64,000 nucleotides of DNA from Schumannella sp. 10F1B-5-1. GTDB taxonomy: Bacteria; Actinomycetota; Actinomycetes; Actinomycetales; Microbacteriaceae. Below the pieces are notes generated by a model that saw only the letters and a program-made list of their open reading frames with translations, was not told the DNA's origin and searched no databases. Within the stretch, counting starts at the first letter, position 1. Every line of letters begins with the position of its first letter. The stretch is from positions 186,001 to 250,000 of the forward strand of contig NZ_VHQH01000001.1 of assembly GCF_006517535.1 (NCBI RefSeq). The letters are read 5' to 3'. Below, piece by piece: positions 1 to 8,990 of this stretch. The position numbers and the translations under genes are program-made.

Positions 1-2
1 CC

Positions 3-833
3 GGAAATCAGAGGCTTGAACGTGTTGTGAACGCGGTCTCCCCGATTCACCTACGGAGTCCGCGCCGGACGAAGGTACTGCTCAACGATTTCGCAGTGAA
101 CGCGCGACTCTACGAGTCCATGGGGTTCGATTGGCTCGGCAGGTCTGAGGAGATCGCAGTCTGGACAGCGATCCAGACCGAGTTCCCCACGCTCGCGCGC
201 GAGATGGAGATCGAGCCACGAGCGCTCGACCGCAACCTGGAAGCCGCCCGCGCCAACGACTCCGCTGAACTGATTCAGCCGGTCGACGAAGTCGTTGCGC
301 CCGAACCAAGCGCAGAGGGAGCAAGCAAGTTCCGAGAAGGCGTCGCCCTTGATCTCGCGGCTGAACTTGGCCAGTACCTTCGCCGGTTGAGTGAGAGCGG
401 TTACGCCCTTCCCCGTCAAGACCTGGTGCTCATGCACGCCGGCGGCGACCTCCTTAACTTCGACGACCCAGCGATCTACAACATGGTGCTCGACGTAGAG
501 GGCCCTGCGAGATCCGATCTAACTCAAGCTCTCATGGACGCGTCCGATCACGATCGCGAAGGCGCGCTTCGCTACTTGCTGGAACAGCGAGAAGGCGCGT
601 TTTTTTCGGAATCCTGTCTGGTTCGGTCACTCAGCCCATCCGAGATCAGTACTCGGCTGAGCTCTCGCGCATCGTGTCTGCCGGGCTCACCTCCACCGTC
701 GTCGACGCCAATTCGATGTCCGGGTATCTGCTCAGTGCTCTGGATCAACCGCAGATGCTCTCGACGGCACTCGCCGCGGCGATCGACCGAATCGACACCG
801 ACACGCTTCTCAGAAGTGTCGTCCCTGAAATGA
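3..833 (+). CDS. 5' fragment of large KAP-like P-loop ATPase (partial, frameshifted)
   Basis: The frame is open from the first bases of the window, so the gene starts upstream; the first internal start is at 27. The opening residues (SPRRTKVLLNDF, then a helix around Gly-Phe-Asp and a FPTLAREME stretch) resemble the region after the ATPase core of KAP-type P-loop NTPases, usually written NPRxxKRFLN. The Walker A part would lie outside the window. Coding character ends near 605, at a run of seven T (600-606); the residues after that, up to the stop at 833, are out of frame and Ser/Pro/Arg rich. A -1 shift at the T run joins this frame to the one that continues to 2500. Cargo of the mobile element; a defence role is possible but unproven. 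Confidence 0.5.
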   Translation, partial: GNQRLERVVNAVSPIHLRSPRRTKVLLNDFAVNARLYESMGFDWLGRSEEIAVWTAIQTEFPTLAREMEIEPRALDRNLEAARANDSAELIQPVDEVVAPEPSAEGASKFREGVALDLAAELGQYLRRLSESGYALPRQDLVLMHAGGDLLNFDDPAIYNMVLDVEGPARSDLTQALMDASDHDREGALRYLLEQREGAFFSESCLVRSLSPSEISTRLSSRASCLPGSPPPSSTPIRCPGICSVLWINRRCSRRHSPRRSTESTPTRFSEVSSLK

Positions 834-2500
834 GCGACGAGCAGCTGGGCGCAGCGGCAGAAGCACTCCTCGACGCGGCAGTTCCGCATGGCGCGGACGA
901 AGGCGCGTACCTCCCCGAACTCCTTCGCAGGCTTGGCAGGTCTGTCGAGGAGGTGGATTCGAGCATGATTCTGCAGGCGTTGAATCGCGCCTTCCGGGTG
1001 CCCGAACTCATCATTCATGAGCCAGCTAGCACCGCGACTGTCGCAGTCAATGAAGCGAAGGTCCTCAATGAAGCCGAGAAGAATGACCGAGCAGCACGAA
1101 TTCTCGAACTCTCCACAAGAGCCAGCGATATCGCGGACGTACGAGCCGATGTCGCCGAACATTCCGAGGTATTCGGGGCCATCCAGCAGTTCCTGCTCGA
1201 AGTGGGCGAGCTGGACGAAAAGACCCTTCTGAACCAACACGATGAAGTCTTCAACGGCGGCGTTCCGAACATCGCGCCCGAGCACCAGTTGCGATTGGCG
1301 CTCGTCGCGATCGCACGGCGTCCGTCGGGGGCCGCTTGGCGATGGATCTCGACGGTAGAACGGCTGGCGGGTGTTACTGCCGATACAGAACTCACCGAGA
1401 ATGCAATCGAGACTGTTGCACGACGCTTCGTTGGGGGATTTGCGGCGGACGTGCGCGCGAACGCGCTCAGTAACTACCGGCACTTGAAGCTCGTTGCAAC
1501 GCCGACTCCGGTCTCGCACAGTGGCGTGCTCAGTATCCTCGACATGCACGTAGCTGGCGCGGACTCGGAATGGGACGCATCAATGCTGAGCGACACTGCT
1601 GACTTCCTCGATGCCGGCGAGAGCGCGGAACCCGGCATCGGCTTCTCAGCGCTGCAGGCAACTCTCGTTCTCAACATCCTCGAGTCCGGCGCCGAAGACG
1701 CTCAGACGGACGGCCTTCTAGCCATATCTGAGAGGGCCGCTGCCCCCGCCGAGTTCTCTCTTGCTTTGAAGAGCAACGTAGAGATGAGCATCGAGGCGAA
1801 TCCGCTTCTAGGCCGAATGATCGCAAGGGCGGATGCCGCCGCCTCTGCCATTTCGAATAAGCCCCACGCCTCGTTGACGGCAGATGAAGTGACGGTGCTC
1901 ACGGAGTACGAGCCCAGCATCGCCGACACCTGGGCGAGGTCCGGTCCGACCGCGGATGAAATCATTGCGGTCGCGGACGAGAGCGACATCCTCGTATCAA
2001 CCGCAGCCCTCCGAACGTGGGCGCAACGAGTGAGTGTCGAGGAGCGAAGTCAGCTCTGGTTCCACTTCGCGAACGTCGACGCCCTCCAGCGAGCGCGCGC
2101 GAGCGCGGGAGACGAGATCACTATTTCCTCGAGCCGTCCTTTCATGACTCAACTATCCAACGCGTCGAATGCCGCCTCGCGAAGCGCACTAGCCGACCGG
2201 CTGCGCACGATTCCACCTAGAACAGCGGGGCTCAAGGCTGTACTGATCGACGCGATAGACCTGCTCAGTACACGCGGTGCGAACCAGGACCTAGCGGTCG
2301 CGGCCCAGCTCGCGCTCTCCCTCCCGACGCTCTCCGGGCCGGAACGGGGCCGCATGCAACGGTTGTTCGGCGACTGGATAGAGCGCGACTCGCGCGTGCT
2401 CAGCAAGCAGCGCGTCGCGGAACTCCGAGATCAAGGTCTGCTCGCGAAGCAACGAACGACGAGCTTCCTGGACACTGTGTTCGGCCGGAAGAAGCGCTAG
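674..2500 (+). CDS. 3' fragment of the same large protein (helical C-terminal part)
   Basis: This 608-codon frame is the continuation of the upstream ATPase-like frame. Its first GTG is at 674, but sensible protein (GSVTQPIRDQYSAEL) is readable in the same frame from about 605, right after the T run, so 674 is probably not a real start. The product is alpha-helical, Ala/Glu/Asp rich, and ends in a basic FGRKKR tail; I see no catalytic motif and recognise no family. With the 5' fragment the visible protein is about 830 residues. It ends convergently with the conjugation operon, overlapping its last gene by 4 nt. GC looks lower than in the core chromosome, in line with element cargo. Confidence 0.55.
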   Translation: MSAGLTSTVVDANSMSGYLLSALDQPQMLSTALAAAIDRIDTDTLLRSVVPEMSDEQLGAAAEALLDAAVPHGADEGAYLPELLRRLGRSVEEVDSSMILQALNRAFRVPELIIHEPASTATVAVNEAKVLNEAEKNDRAARILELSTRASDIADVRADVAEHSEVFGAIQQFLLEVGELDEKTLLNQHDEVFNGGVPNIAPEHQLRLALVAIARRPSGAAWRWISTVERLAGVTADTELTENAIETVARRFVGGFAADVRANALSNYRHLKLVATPTPVSHSGVLSILDMHVAGADSEWDASMLSDTADFLDAGESAEPGIGFSALQATLVLNILESGAEDAQTDGLLAISERAAAPAEFSLALKSNVEMSIEANPLLGRMIARADAAASAISNKPHASLTADEVTVLTEYEPSIADTWARSGPTADEIIAVADESDILVSTAALRTWAQRVSVEERSQLWFHFANVDALQRARASAGDEITISSSRPFMTQLSNASNAASRSALADRLRTIPPRTAGLKAVLIDAIDLLSTRGANQDLAVAAQLALSLPTLSGPERGRMQRLFGDWIERDSRVLSKQRVAELRDQGLLAKQRTTSFLDTVFGRKKR

Positions 2501-3546
2501 ACGTAAGCGATGTCAACGTGCAGGTGGTTGCAGGTGTCGTCGAACTCCGCGAAGTGCTGCAATGCGAGCCGCACGTCGGCTTTCGCGCGGCACTGCTTCT
2601 GACCGATACGCGCCTTCGCCTGGACAACGGCATCGAGTGCGCCGATGAGGCGGATGGCATTGCCGTCTGCGCCGGTGGTGGGTGTGGCAGCGAGGCTGTA
2701 GAAATCGACGGCCCCGCCGCCGCCGTTGATCCAGTGGGATGACTTGGTGCCGCCGCCGAGGATCTGGCCGGTGCATTTGCGGTTGATGTCGCTCACGCCG
2801 ATGCGGTGGAAGGTGTTGAGGGCGATGGTGATGATCTGCAGAATACGGACGTCGATGTCGCAGTCGGGGACGGTCTGGCCTTGGGCGATCCAGCGGATCT
2901 CTTTGATGTGGTCCGGGGTGAGGCCTTTGAGGCGTCCTTCGTCGGCGGCTGTGACGAGGTTCTGCGCGAGCTCGATCTTGTCGCCGGAGATGCCGCAGCC
3001 GGTGCCTCGTGTGGTGGCGGCGAGGGCTTGGACGACGGCGGTGGCGGGCTGGTAGTAGCGGGTGTAGTGGTCGGGGTCGGCGTTGCCCTGGACTTTGTGC
3101 GCGGCCGCTGACGGGGCGAGTTGCTCCCATCCGGTGATGGTCTTGAGCTTGGTGAAGAACAGGGTCGCGGACTGCTCGGCATCCATGCGTTGGGCGAGGG
3201 TGCCCCATTTGTCACGCTGCTGGAAGAGGCCGCGGGAGTCGGGGCCGGCAGTGTCGCCGTGGTCGAGGACGCGGAGTGAGGACTCACCCATGGCGGTCAT
3301 GACGCCGAGGGTCTGTCCGGCGGTGTCGAGGCCGAGGGCGGTGGCAGCGTTGATGATGTGAGCGGCGTTGGTGAGCTGGGTGCCGGAGTACCCGGCTACT
3401 GCCGCCACCTTCCCTGCCGTGGCGGGATCGACGGTCTGAGTCGTGCAGGCGGATGCTTGGCCGGTGCCGGAGGAGAGGGTGAAGCTGCCGGCGAGGAGCG
3501 CGAGGATGGCGCCGCCGGCGAGGGCGGTTCTGGTGATGAGGTTCAT
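2497..3546 (-). CDS. secreted two-domain peptidoglycan hydrolase of the conjugation system
   Basis: 349 residues with a signal peptide (cleavage likely after Ala-Ser-Ala, about residue 33). The first domain (about 45-175) looks like a lytic transglycosylase: GESS with putative catalytic Glu88, followed by RGLFQQ. The C-terminal domain has His271...Asp281 (SSHWINGGGGAVDF) and a final His341-Leu-His343-x-Asp, the zinc-ligand pattern of LAS/M15-type peptidases. It would open the cell wall for the transfer channel, like VirB1. The ATG (3546) shares one base with the stop of the VirB4-like gene (TGATG), so translation is coupled. Last gene of the transfer operon. The fused arrangement is inferred from motifs only. 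Confidence 0.75.
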   Translation of the reverse strand: MNLITRTALAGGAILALLAGSFTLSSGTGQASACTTQTVDPATAGKVAAVAGYSGTQLTNAAHIINAATALGLDTAGQTLGVMTAMGESSLRVLDHGDTAGPDSRGLFQQRDKWGTLAQRMDAEQSATLFFTKLKTITGWEQLAPSAAAHKVQGNADPDHYTRYYQPATAVVQALAATTRGTGCGISGDKIELAQNLVTAADEGRLKGLTPDHIKEIRWIAQGQTVPDCDIDVRILQIITIALNTFHRIGVSDINRKCTGQILGGGTKSSHWINGGGGAVDFYSLAATPTTGADGNAIRLIGALDAVVQAKARIGQKQCRAKADVRLALQHFAEFDDTCNHLHVDIAYV

Positions 3547-4991
3547 CAGTTCGCGACGGCCTCGAAGGCTTCGTCGGTGTTGGTCAGGCGGGTCTCCCAG
3601 GGGGAGCGGATGTGTTCGACCCAGATCTCGGGGCGGGAGCCGATCTTGTCGTAGCGCTGCCCGTCGCGCAGTTGCGTGATGCGTTCGGCGGCGTCGGGGG
3701 CGAAGCCGAAGACGCGCTGGCACCAGGCGGCGTCCTCGTGGAGGGATTGGCGGTAGACGTGGACGGTCTGTGCTTCCTGGAGCATCGCGATGGAGGGTGA
3801 GCCGTCGGGGATGTCGGTGCCTTTGTGGAAGACGAATACGTTCGACAGCGCGAGTCCGCGGGAGAGCTTCTGGTTGGAGCGGGCGAGCGCGGCGGAGGGG
3901 CCGGCGGCGATGTGCCAGCCCTCTTCGTAGATGCAGTTCGTCGCCCAGCCGCGGTCGTTGCGCAGCCGGCCGAGGAGCCACATGTGCCCGATCGCCATCA
4001 CCGCCGGGACGGCGGGACCGTCTTCGTCGAGCTGGGAGATGTCGAACGAGGTCAGCTTCCCGGTGAGGTCGACTTCCTTGGAGGTCTCGCCGTCGAGGAG
4101 CCCGGCGTAGTCCTGCAGGAGCGAGTTCAGGGTGAAGCGGACGGAGAGGCCGGCCTGGTGGAGGGCGTCGATCGCCGTCGGCGACAGATCCGCATACTCC
4201 GGCAGATCCGTCACCCGCGACAGGTTCGGCAGCACATCCGCGAGCACCGGGGTGCGGTTCCCGTCCTGGGTGGCGCGGGTGCGGGTGAGGGCGGCGCGGA
4301 GGGCTTCTTCTTCCCATTCGGTGAGGGCTTGCCCGTCGCGGGCAAGGCGGACGATCACGTTCAGCAGCCTCATCTGCCCTTGCCCGCCGGCGCCGTGGGC
4401 GATGAGCGGGTCGAGGAGATTCACCCGGGTGCCGGTGCCGTCGGTGGTGAAGCGGATCGGTTCGGCGCCGAAGCGGCGGGCGAGTTCGGAGTACTCCCCC
4501 TCCCCGCCGCGGTCCTTGCGGTCGAACACGACCGCGCGGCGCTTGTTCAGCAGCAGAGGGCGCAGCACGTAGGAGGTCTTGGTGTGGGAGCTCTTGCCGG
4601 AGCCGACGTCGCCGACGATGACGACGTTCGGCGACGACACCGCCCGCGGGGTCGCGTTGTAGGCGGTGACCGGGTCGTGGGCGATCGAGGTCTGCGACAG
4701 CACATCCCGACCGGTCACGATCCCCGCCGTGCCGGTGGGTGCGCCGATGGTGGCGGTGTTGAGGATCTCCGCCTGCCGGGTCGTCGTCGGCGCCCCCGCC
4801 AGCTTGGGCCCGTAGAACCCGCGCCGCGCCCGCCCCGGCTTGACTCGCAGCTGCGATCCGGGGCGTCCCCAGGGTGTCTGCTCGAGCAGCGCCTCCCCCG
4901 GCTCCGGAACTGCAGCTGGGGCGGGCGGGGCGATGAGGCGGAGGACGGGGAGGTTCCAGACGGTCTTCTTCTGGTTGTCGGTGGTGGTCAT
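3546..4991 (-). CDS. VirB4/TraC-like conjugation ATPase
   Basis: 481 residues. A proline-rich N-terminal tail leads into an ATPase with Walker A GDVGSGKSS (about 127-135), a DRKDRGGE segment after strand 2, and an acidic Walker B-like IYEEGWH late in the protein. These are features of the AAA+ ATPases that power type IV secretion. I read MTTTDNQ (start 4991) as the true N-terminus because the longer frame upstream is only a shadow of the preceding gene. Its ATG overlaps the stop of the SCO6880-type gene by 4 nt (ATGA). Shorter than full VirB4 proteins (about 800 aa); in actinobacterial elements the missing N-terminal functions are carried by the SCO6880-type neighbour. Confidence 0.85.
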   Translation of the reverse strand: MTTTDNQKKTVWNLPVLRLIAPPAPAAVPEPGEALLEQTPWGRPGSQLRVKPGRARRGFYGPKLAGAPTTTRQAEILNTATIGAPTGTAGIVTGRDVLSQTSIAHDPVTAYNATPRAVSSPNVVIVGDVGSGKSSHTKTSYVLRPLLLNKRRAVVFDRKDRGGEGEYSELARRFGAEPIRFTTDGTGTRVNLLDPLIAHGAGGQGQMRLLNVIVRLARDGQALTEWEEEALRAALTRTRATQDGNRTPVLADVLPNLSRVTDLPEYADLSPTAIDALHQAGLSVRFTLNSLLQDYAGLLDGETSKEVDLTGKLTSFDISQLDEDGPAVPAVMAIGHMWLLGRLRNDRGWATNCIYEEGWHIAAGPSAALARSNQKLSRGLALSNVFVFHKGTDIPDGSPSIAMLQEAQTVHVYRQSLHEDAAWCQRVFGFAPDAAERITQLRDGQRYDKIGSRPEIWVEHIRSPWETRLTNTDEAFEAVAN

Positions 4992-6643
4992 GAGAGGGAG
5001 TCCTTGTCGCTGCGGCCGGCCATCCGGTTCACGGTGCGGGTGGCGAAAGAGGGGGTGCCGGGGTTGAGTCCGCGGGCGATCGGCCACGTGGTTCCGGAGG
5101 CGGCGGCCTGGTAGGAGTCGAGCCAGTCGAGGCGGGTCACGCCGAGCTGTGTCGCGCAGGCGTCCTCGAGGATCCGGGATCCGCGCATGAGGTCGTCGCG
5201 GCTGCGTTCGGAGATCGTGACGAACCCGACCCACTCGACGCCCTGGTGCGGGGACCCGTGCGCGAGATCCGCCGCGCGGCGTTTCGCGGCGGACATGTTC
5301 GACCCGGTCTCGTCCGCGACCAGGCGGCCCTTCTCGCGGGCGGCGCGGACGTCGGCGGTGTCGCGGACGACATCCGCCCGCGCCGCCGACGATGCTTCCC
5401 CCTTGGGGATGAGGCGGAGGTGGAAGGACAGGGTGCGGACGGTGCGGGTCTCGTTGCCGAGCAGCAGCGGCAGCGCCCACAGCGGGGTGCGGGCACCCAT
5501 GGCCATGTTCTCCGACGTGATCGCCGCAGTCCGATGCCACCAGGTCACAGTCTCGCCGGTGACCGGATCGGAGTCGTCGACGACGTGGGCGGAGAACTCG
5601 TCATGCGAGGACAGGCCGAGGCTGGTGGGGTCGATGTCGGCGACGTAGTCGATCGGGCGGGACGGGTTCTGCTGGTGCAGGATCATCGCCGCCAGCCGAC
5701 GCGCGGAGAGCACCTCGACCTCGCCGAGGCGTGCGTCACGGAGGCCGGTGATGGTGGAGGAGATCTCCTGCCGCATGAGCCCGCGCCAGCCGTCGCGGCC
5801 GGTACCGTACTTCAGGGCGGCGTCGCGGAACTGCTCCGTGACCTGCCACCGGAGAACGATGTAGTGCCGCTGCACCATCGCGTTCTCCCCCGTCAGCCGC
5901 AGCACGTCCTCATAGGACTGGACCGCATCCGCCGGGGCCGCGTCGTCGAGGGCGGAGAGGACCCAGAACTCCTGCATCGCCGAATCCGGCGGCAGCACCC
6001 GCGTGATCGTCTGCACGCTCGAGGCGAGGTTCGACGCGGACGCCTTCGACTCCAGGAACGCACCCCACGCCGCCGCGGCCTGCCGCATCGCCGACGGCGA
6101 CTCGAGACCAGACGCCTGCCCGGTGACGGTGAACGCGACCGACAGGTACTCCGGCTCCCCCGACGGGGCATGCCAGGCAATGCCCGGCTCACGGGGCGCG
6201 AGCTGCAGCCACCCGAGCCCGTCGGCACCGTCCGGGACGGCGCGCATCGCCGCGACCTCCCGCGCTGCGGCAGTGCGCGCCTTCCGGCCGCGGGCGTTCG
6301 CGAGTGCGGAAGTCCGCACCTCCCACTCGGCCTCATCGAACGGGTCGAACCGATCGGTCCCGGCGGCGGTGCGCCGCTTCCACCGGGAGCGGCGGATGCG
6401 GCGATCGATGATCGACCCCCGGTGTGTGCGGGCGGTGAGGAGGACCGTCGTCAGGCCGCCGGCGGCGGCGATGACGACACCCCAGACCCCGATCAGGGGC
6501 GTCGCGACCAGCATCACCAGGAAGCAGACCGCGAGGGCTGGGATGCGGCCCTTGGGTTGGGTGCGGCCGAAGAAGCTCCGGTGCGCGGACTCGCCACCGA
6601 TGTGGCGGTCGCTGTCGACGGTCGAGGCGATCGGTGCGCTCAT
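4988..6643 (-). CDS. SCO6880-family conjugal transfer protein
   Basis: 551 residues from ATG 6643; a GTG directly before it (6646) would add one residue and give a 4-nt overlap instead of a 1-nt one. Two hydrophobic segments lie near residues 35-70 (ALAVCFLVMLVATPLIG and VVIAAAGGLTTVLL), followed by a long soluble domain without Walker motifs. This matches the SCO6880-type protein that precedes the VirB4-like ATPase in actinobacterial conjugative elements, probably supplying VirB3-like membrane anchoring plus a VirB4 N-terminal-like domain. Coupled at both ends (TGATG upstream, ATGA downstream). Confidence 0.85.
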   Translation of the reverse strand: MSAPIASTVDSDRHIGGESAHRSFFGRTQPKGRIPALAVCFLVMLVATPLIGVWGVVIAAAGGLTTVLLTARTHRGSIIDRRIRRSRWKRRTAAGTDRFDPFDEAEWEVRTSALANARGRKARTAAAREVAAMRAVPDGADGLGWLQLAPREPGIAWHAPSGEPEYLSVAFTVTGQASGLESPSAMRQAAAAWGAFLESKASASNLASSVQTITRVLPPDSAMQEFWVLSALDDAAPADAVQSYEDVLRLTGENAMVQRHYIVLRWQVTEQFRDAALKYGTGRDGWRGLMRQEISSTITGLRDARLGEVEVLSARRLAAMILHQQNPSRPIDYVADIDPTSLGLSSHDEFSAHVVDDSDPVTGETVTWWHRTAAITSENMAMGARTPLWALPLLLGNETRTVRTLSFHLRLIPKGEASSAARADVVRDTADVRAAREKGRLVADETGSNMSAAKRRAADLAHGSPHQGVEWVGFVTISERSRDDLMRGSRILEDACATQLGVTRLDWLDSYQAAASGTTWPIARGLNPGTPSFATRTVNRMAGRSDKDSLS

Positions 6644-7971
6644 CACTCCCCCTCACCGTCGTCCATCGCCGCAGTCGCCTGCTGCCCGGCGGCTTCGGTG
6701 ACCTCAGCCACCTTCGCCCCACCGGCGACCACACCGGCCGCGATCAGCGTCGGAACGCCGATCACCGCACCGGCACCGGTAGCGGACTCCGCCGCACCTG
6801 CGGCGGCGACGCTCTCTGCCGCGGTCGTCGCGCCCGCTGCCGATGAGGCTCCGGCGGCGGCACTGGATGCCCCGGCCCGCGCGGCAGCCGCTTCGCCGAG
6901 CCCACCCGCGCTGCTACGCGCGGCCACGGGGGCCGCGTCAGCCGGTCCGCCCGAAGAGGCCGGAGTCGGCGCATCCGGGGTGCGGCGGTTGCCGAACCGG
7001 GCCGCCGCGTCGGAGAGGGATGGGGCGCCCCAGGAGCCGGGTGAGATCGATGGGCCGGAGGCGCCGCCAAGGCCAGTCGGGATGAGGGGTGCGAACTTCA
7101 TCAGCAGCAGCGGGGAGAACGCGGCCATGAACATCGCGATGATCGCCACCACGAGCTCGACCGTCTTCTTCAGACTCGCCGAGTTCCCCAGCACGTCGAT
7201 GTTCGACGCGAGCAACGAGAACGCGACCCCGAGCAGGAAGAACAGCAGCGGGTGCGCGGCGAGTATCCCCACCCACACCGCGAGCAGCTTCGTGCCGAAG
7301 CCGCGCCGCTGCGGATCCAGGATCCACACCAGCGACAGCGGCACCAGCACCCCCACGAAGTACAGGGTCACCAGCTGCACGATCAGCACCAGCAGCACGC
7401 AGATCAGGCCGAGGAGCATGCACAGCATCAGCACCGTCGCCAACGGCAGCCCGCCGGCGATCGCGGCGCCGTCGCTCTCGTCGATCATCTTCGAGAACTG
7501 GGACGTGACCTTGTCCACCGACGACGTGATCCCCCACGACGCGAGCGAGTTCGACAGAGCGTGGAAGAACTCCACCAACACCCGACCGAACGCCGGACCG
7601 AAGATCGCCCCAACCAAGAACAGCGGGAAGTACAGCCCGAGAGACTCGAGCGTGTCCCGCCCCGACTGCGTCCCACGGGCGGTCCGGTAGAGCTGCGGGA
7701 TCATCAGGACCACCGCGGCGAGGATCGCCATCGCGAACGAGATCTTGTACGCGTTCAGAAACCACTCCGCGCTCAGATCCGGCAGCGTCGCCTTCGTCAC
7801 CGCCGGCAGCAACTCCGACGACAGACTCTTCGACGCATCCTTCAACGCCTTGAACGTGTTCCCCCACGGGTCCGACCAATAGCTCACGGCGCCGACGGCG
7901 CCGTTGACCGCATCTCCGACACCACCCGCGATGCATCCGAGCGGGTTGCTACCGCAGTCCGCGGCCGCCAT
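6643..7971 (-). CDS. VirB6/TrbL-like polytopic membrane protein
   Basis: 442 residues. After a short amphipathic N-terminus there are about six or seven hydrophobic helices (roughly residues 75-330), then a long Ala/Ser/Gly/Pro-rich, low-complexity cytoplasmic tail ending in acidic residues (DDGEGE). This layout is typical of the inner-membrane channel component VirB6/TrbL in actinobacterial type IV systems. I start at MAAADCG (ATG 7971), which shares a base with the stop of the upstream gene; the longer open frame to 8067 overlaps that gene and is not credible. Confidence 0.8.
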   Translation of the reverse strand: MAAADCGSNPLGCIAGGVGDAVNGAVGAVSYWSDPWGNTFKALKDASKSLSSELLPAVTKATLPDLSAEWFLNAYKISFAMAILAAVVLMIPQLYRTARGTQSGRDTLESLGLYFPLFLVGAIFGPAFGRVLVEFFHALSNSLASWGITSSVDKVTSQFSKMIDESDGAAIAGGLPLATVLMLCMLLGLICVLLVLIVQLVTLYFVGVLVPLSLVWILDPQRRGFGTKLLAVWVGILAAHPLLFFLLGVAFSLLASNIDVLGNSASLKKTVELVVAIIAMFMAAFSPLLLMKFAPLIPTGLGGASGPSISPGSWGAPSLSDAAARFGNRRTPDAPTPASSGGPADAAPVAARSSAGGLGEAAAARAGASSAAAGASSAAGATTAAESVAAAGAAESATGAGAVIGVPTLIAAGVVAGGAKVAEVTEAAGQQATAAMDDGEGE

Positions 7972-8669
7972 CAGCAACCTCCGGTGAATGTCGTTCCGAG
8001 GGAGAACAGCTCCTGCGTCGGTCGCGGCGACTCGCCCTTGACCAGGCGCCAGGCGTCGCGCTCCCACGCGAGTTCGAAGGTCGTCGACGAGCGCAGCTGC
8101 GGGCTCAGCTCGCCGTCGATCACATAGCCGCCGCCGACCGACACGGTGGCGGTGTCGTCGGTGTACGACTCGAGGTGCCAGACGCCGGGGATCGTGGAGA
8201 TGTAGAAGTCGCGGCCCTCTTCGACGATTCCGCCGCTGGGGTTGGGCGAAGTCTCGTACGCCGAAGCGAGGTCGCGGAACTGTGCGTTCGCCTGGTCGGA
8301 GAACAGCTCGCCCTCGACTGAGGCGATCTCATCGGGCGCGGGAACGGGTGCGCGGTACATCCAGCGCACGATCGCGGCCGTCACCTCGACGGCGCCGTTG
8401 CTGGTGTGCGGGGCGTCGGCCTGGGCGGTGAGGAGCATGTCGGCGTCGCGGTTCTGGCCACCGAGGCATCCGGTGGGCTCGGCGTCGGTGGTTGCGGACT
8501 TCGACGGTTCCGGGCTCGAGCTCGTCGACGGTGCGGTGGTGGGGTCGTCTTGGCCGGCGCGGAGTGCGCCGGCGATGACCGCCCCGGTGATCGCGAGGGC
8601 GATGACGACGACCACGGCGATGAGGATCCAGAGGATGCGGCGGCGCGGGCGGGGCGTGGTGGCGGCCAT
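7971..8669 (-). CDS. VirB8/TcpC-like single-pass conjugation protein
   Basis: 232 residues: a basic start (RPRRRILW), one transmembrane helix (about 12-35), a Ser/Thr/Pro/Glu linker, then a roughly 150-residue extracytoplasmic domain. Size, topology and position between the pilin-like gene and the VirB6-like gene fit the NTF2-fold VirB8/TcpC scaffolding proteins; no catalytic motif is visible or expected. Three Cys residues (GCLGGQ and the C-terminal Cys) may form a disulphide outside the cell. Its stop overlaps the start of the VirB6-like gene. Confidence 0.65.
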   Translation of the reverse strand: MAATTPRPRRRILWILIAVVVVIALAITGAVIAGALRAGQDDPTTAPSTSSSPEPSKSATTDAEPTGCLGGQNRDADMLLTAQADAPHTSNGAVEVTAAIVRWMYRAPVPAPDEIASVEGELFSDQANAQFRDLASAYETSPNPSGGIVEEGRDFYISTIPGVWHLESYTDDTATVSVGGGYVIDGELSPQLRSSTTFELAWERDAWRLVKGESPRPTQELFSLGTTFTGGC

Positions 8670-8673
8670 GCGT

Positions 8674-8976
8674 CTACCCCACCACGGCGAGGACGGCGCC
8701 GACGATGACCGCGAGGGCGGCCAGCAGCACGAGCGAGATCGCGCACCAGATGGCTTGGGTTCGGCCGGTCTGGTAGGCCATCGGGTTGGAGTTTGCGGAG
8801 GCGGTGGCCATGGAGGCGAGGGCGACGATGAGGAAGACGATCGCCATGACGATGGCGATGCCCCAGATGCCGGCGAGGAGCTTCTGCCAGAGCTCGGTGA
8901 ACTCGGTGCCGAAGATGGTGAAGTTCGGCAGGACGCCGTCGAGGGGGTTGTCGATGAGTCGAACGATGTGGTGCAC
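8674..8976 (-). CDS. small two-helix membrane protein, VirB2/pilin-like
   Basis: 100 residues with two long hydrophobic helices (about 35-58 and 75-99) separated by a short polar loop with SANSNPMAYQTGR. A GTG start at 8976 is preceded by a good AGAGGAAG ribosome site. Two-helix proteins of this size at this place in the operon are usually the pilin/VirB2-like subunit of the transfer channel. The assignment rests on size, topology and context, not on sequence identity. Confidence 0.6.
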   Translation of the reverse strand: MHHIVRLIDNPLDGVLPNFTIFGTEFTELWQKLLAGIWGIAIVMAIVFLIVALASMATASANSNPMAYQTGRTQAIWCAISLVLLAALAVIVGAVLAVVG

Positions 8977-8990
8977 GGTGCTGCTTCCTC

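Noticed and set aside
5246-7690. 814-codon plus-strand open frame opposite the transfer genes
   Set aside because: Arg/Gly/Asp-rich composition typical of the complementary strand of GC-rich genes; the minus strand encodes well-motivated conjugation proteins.
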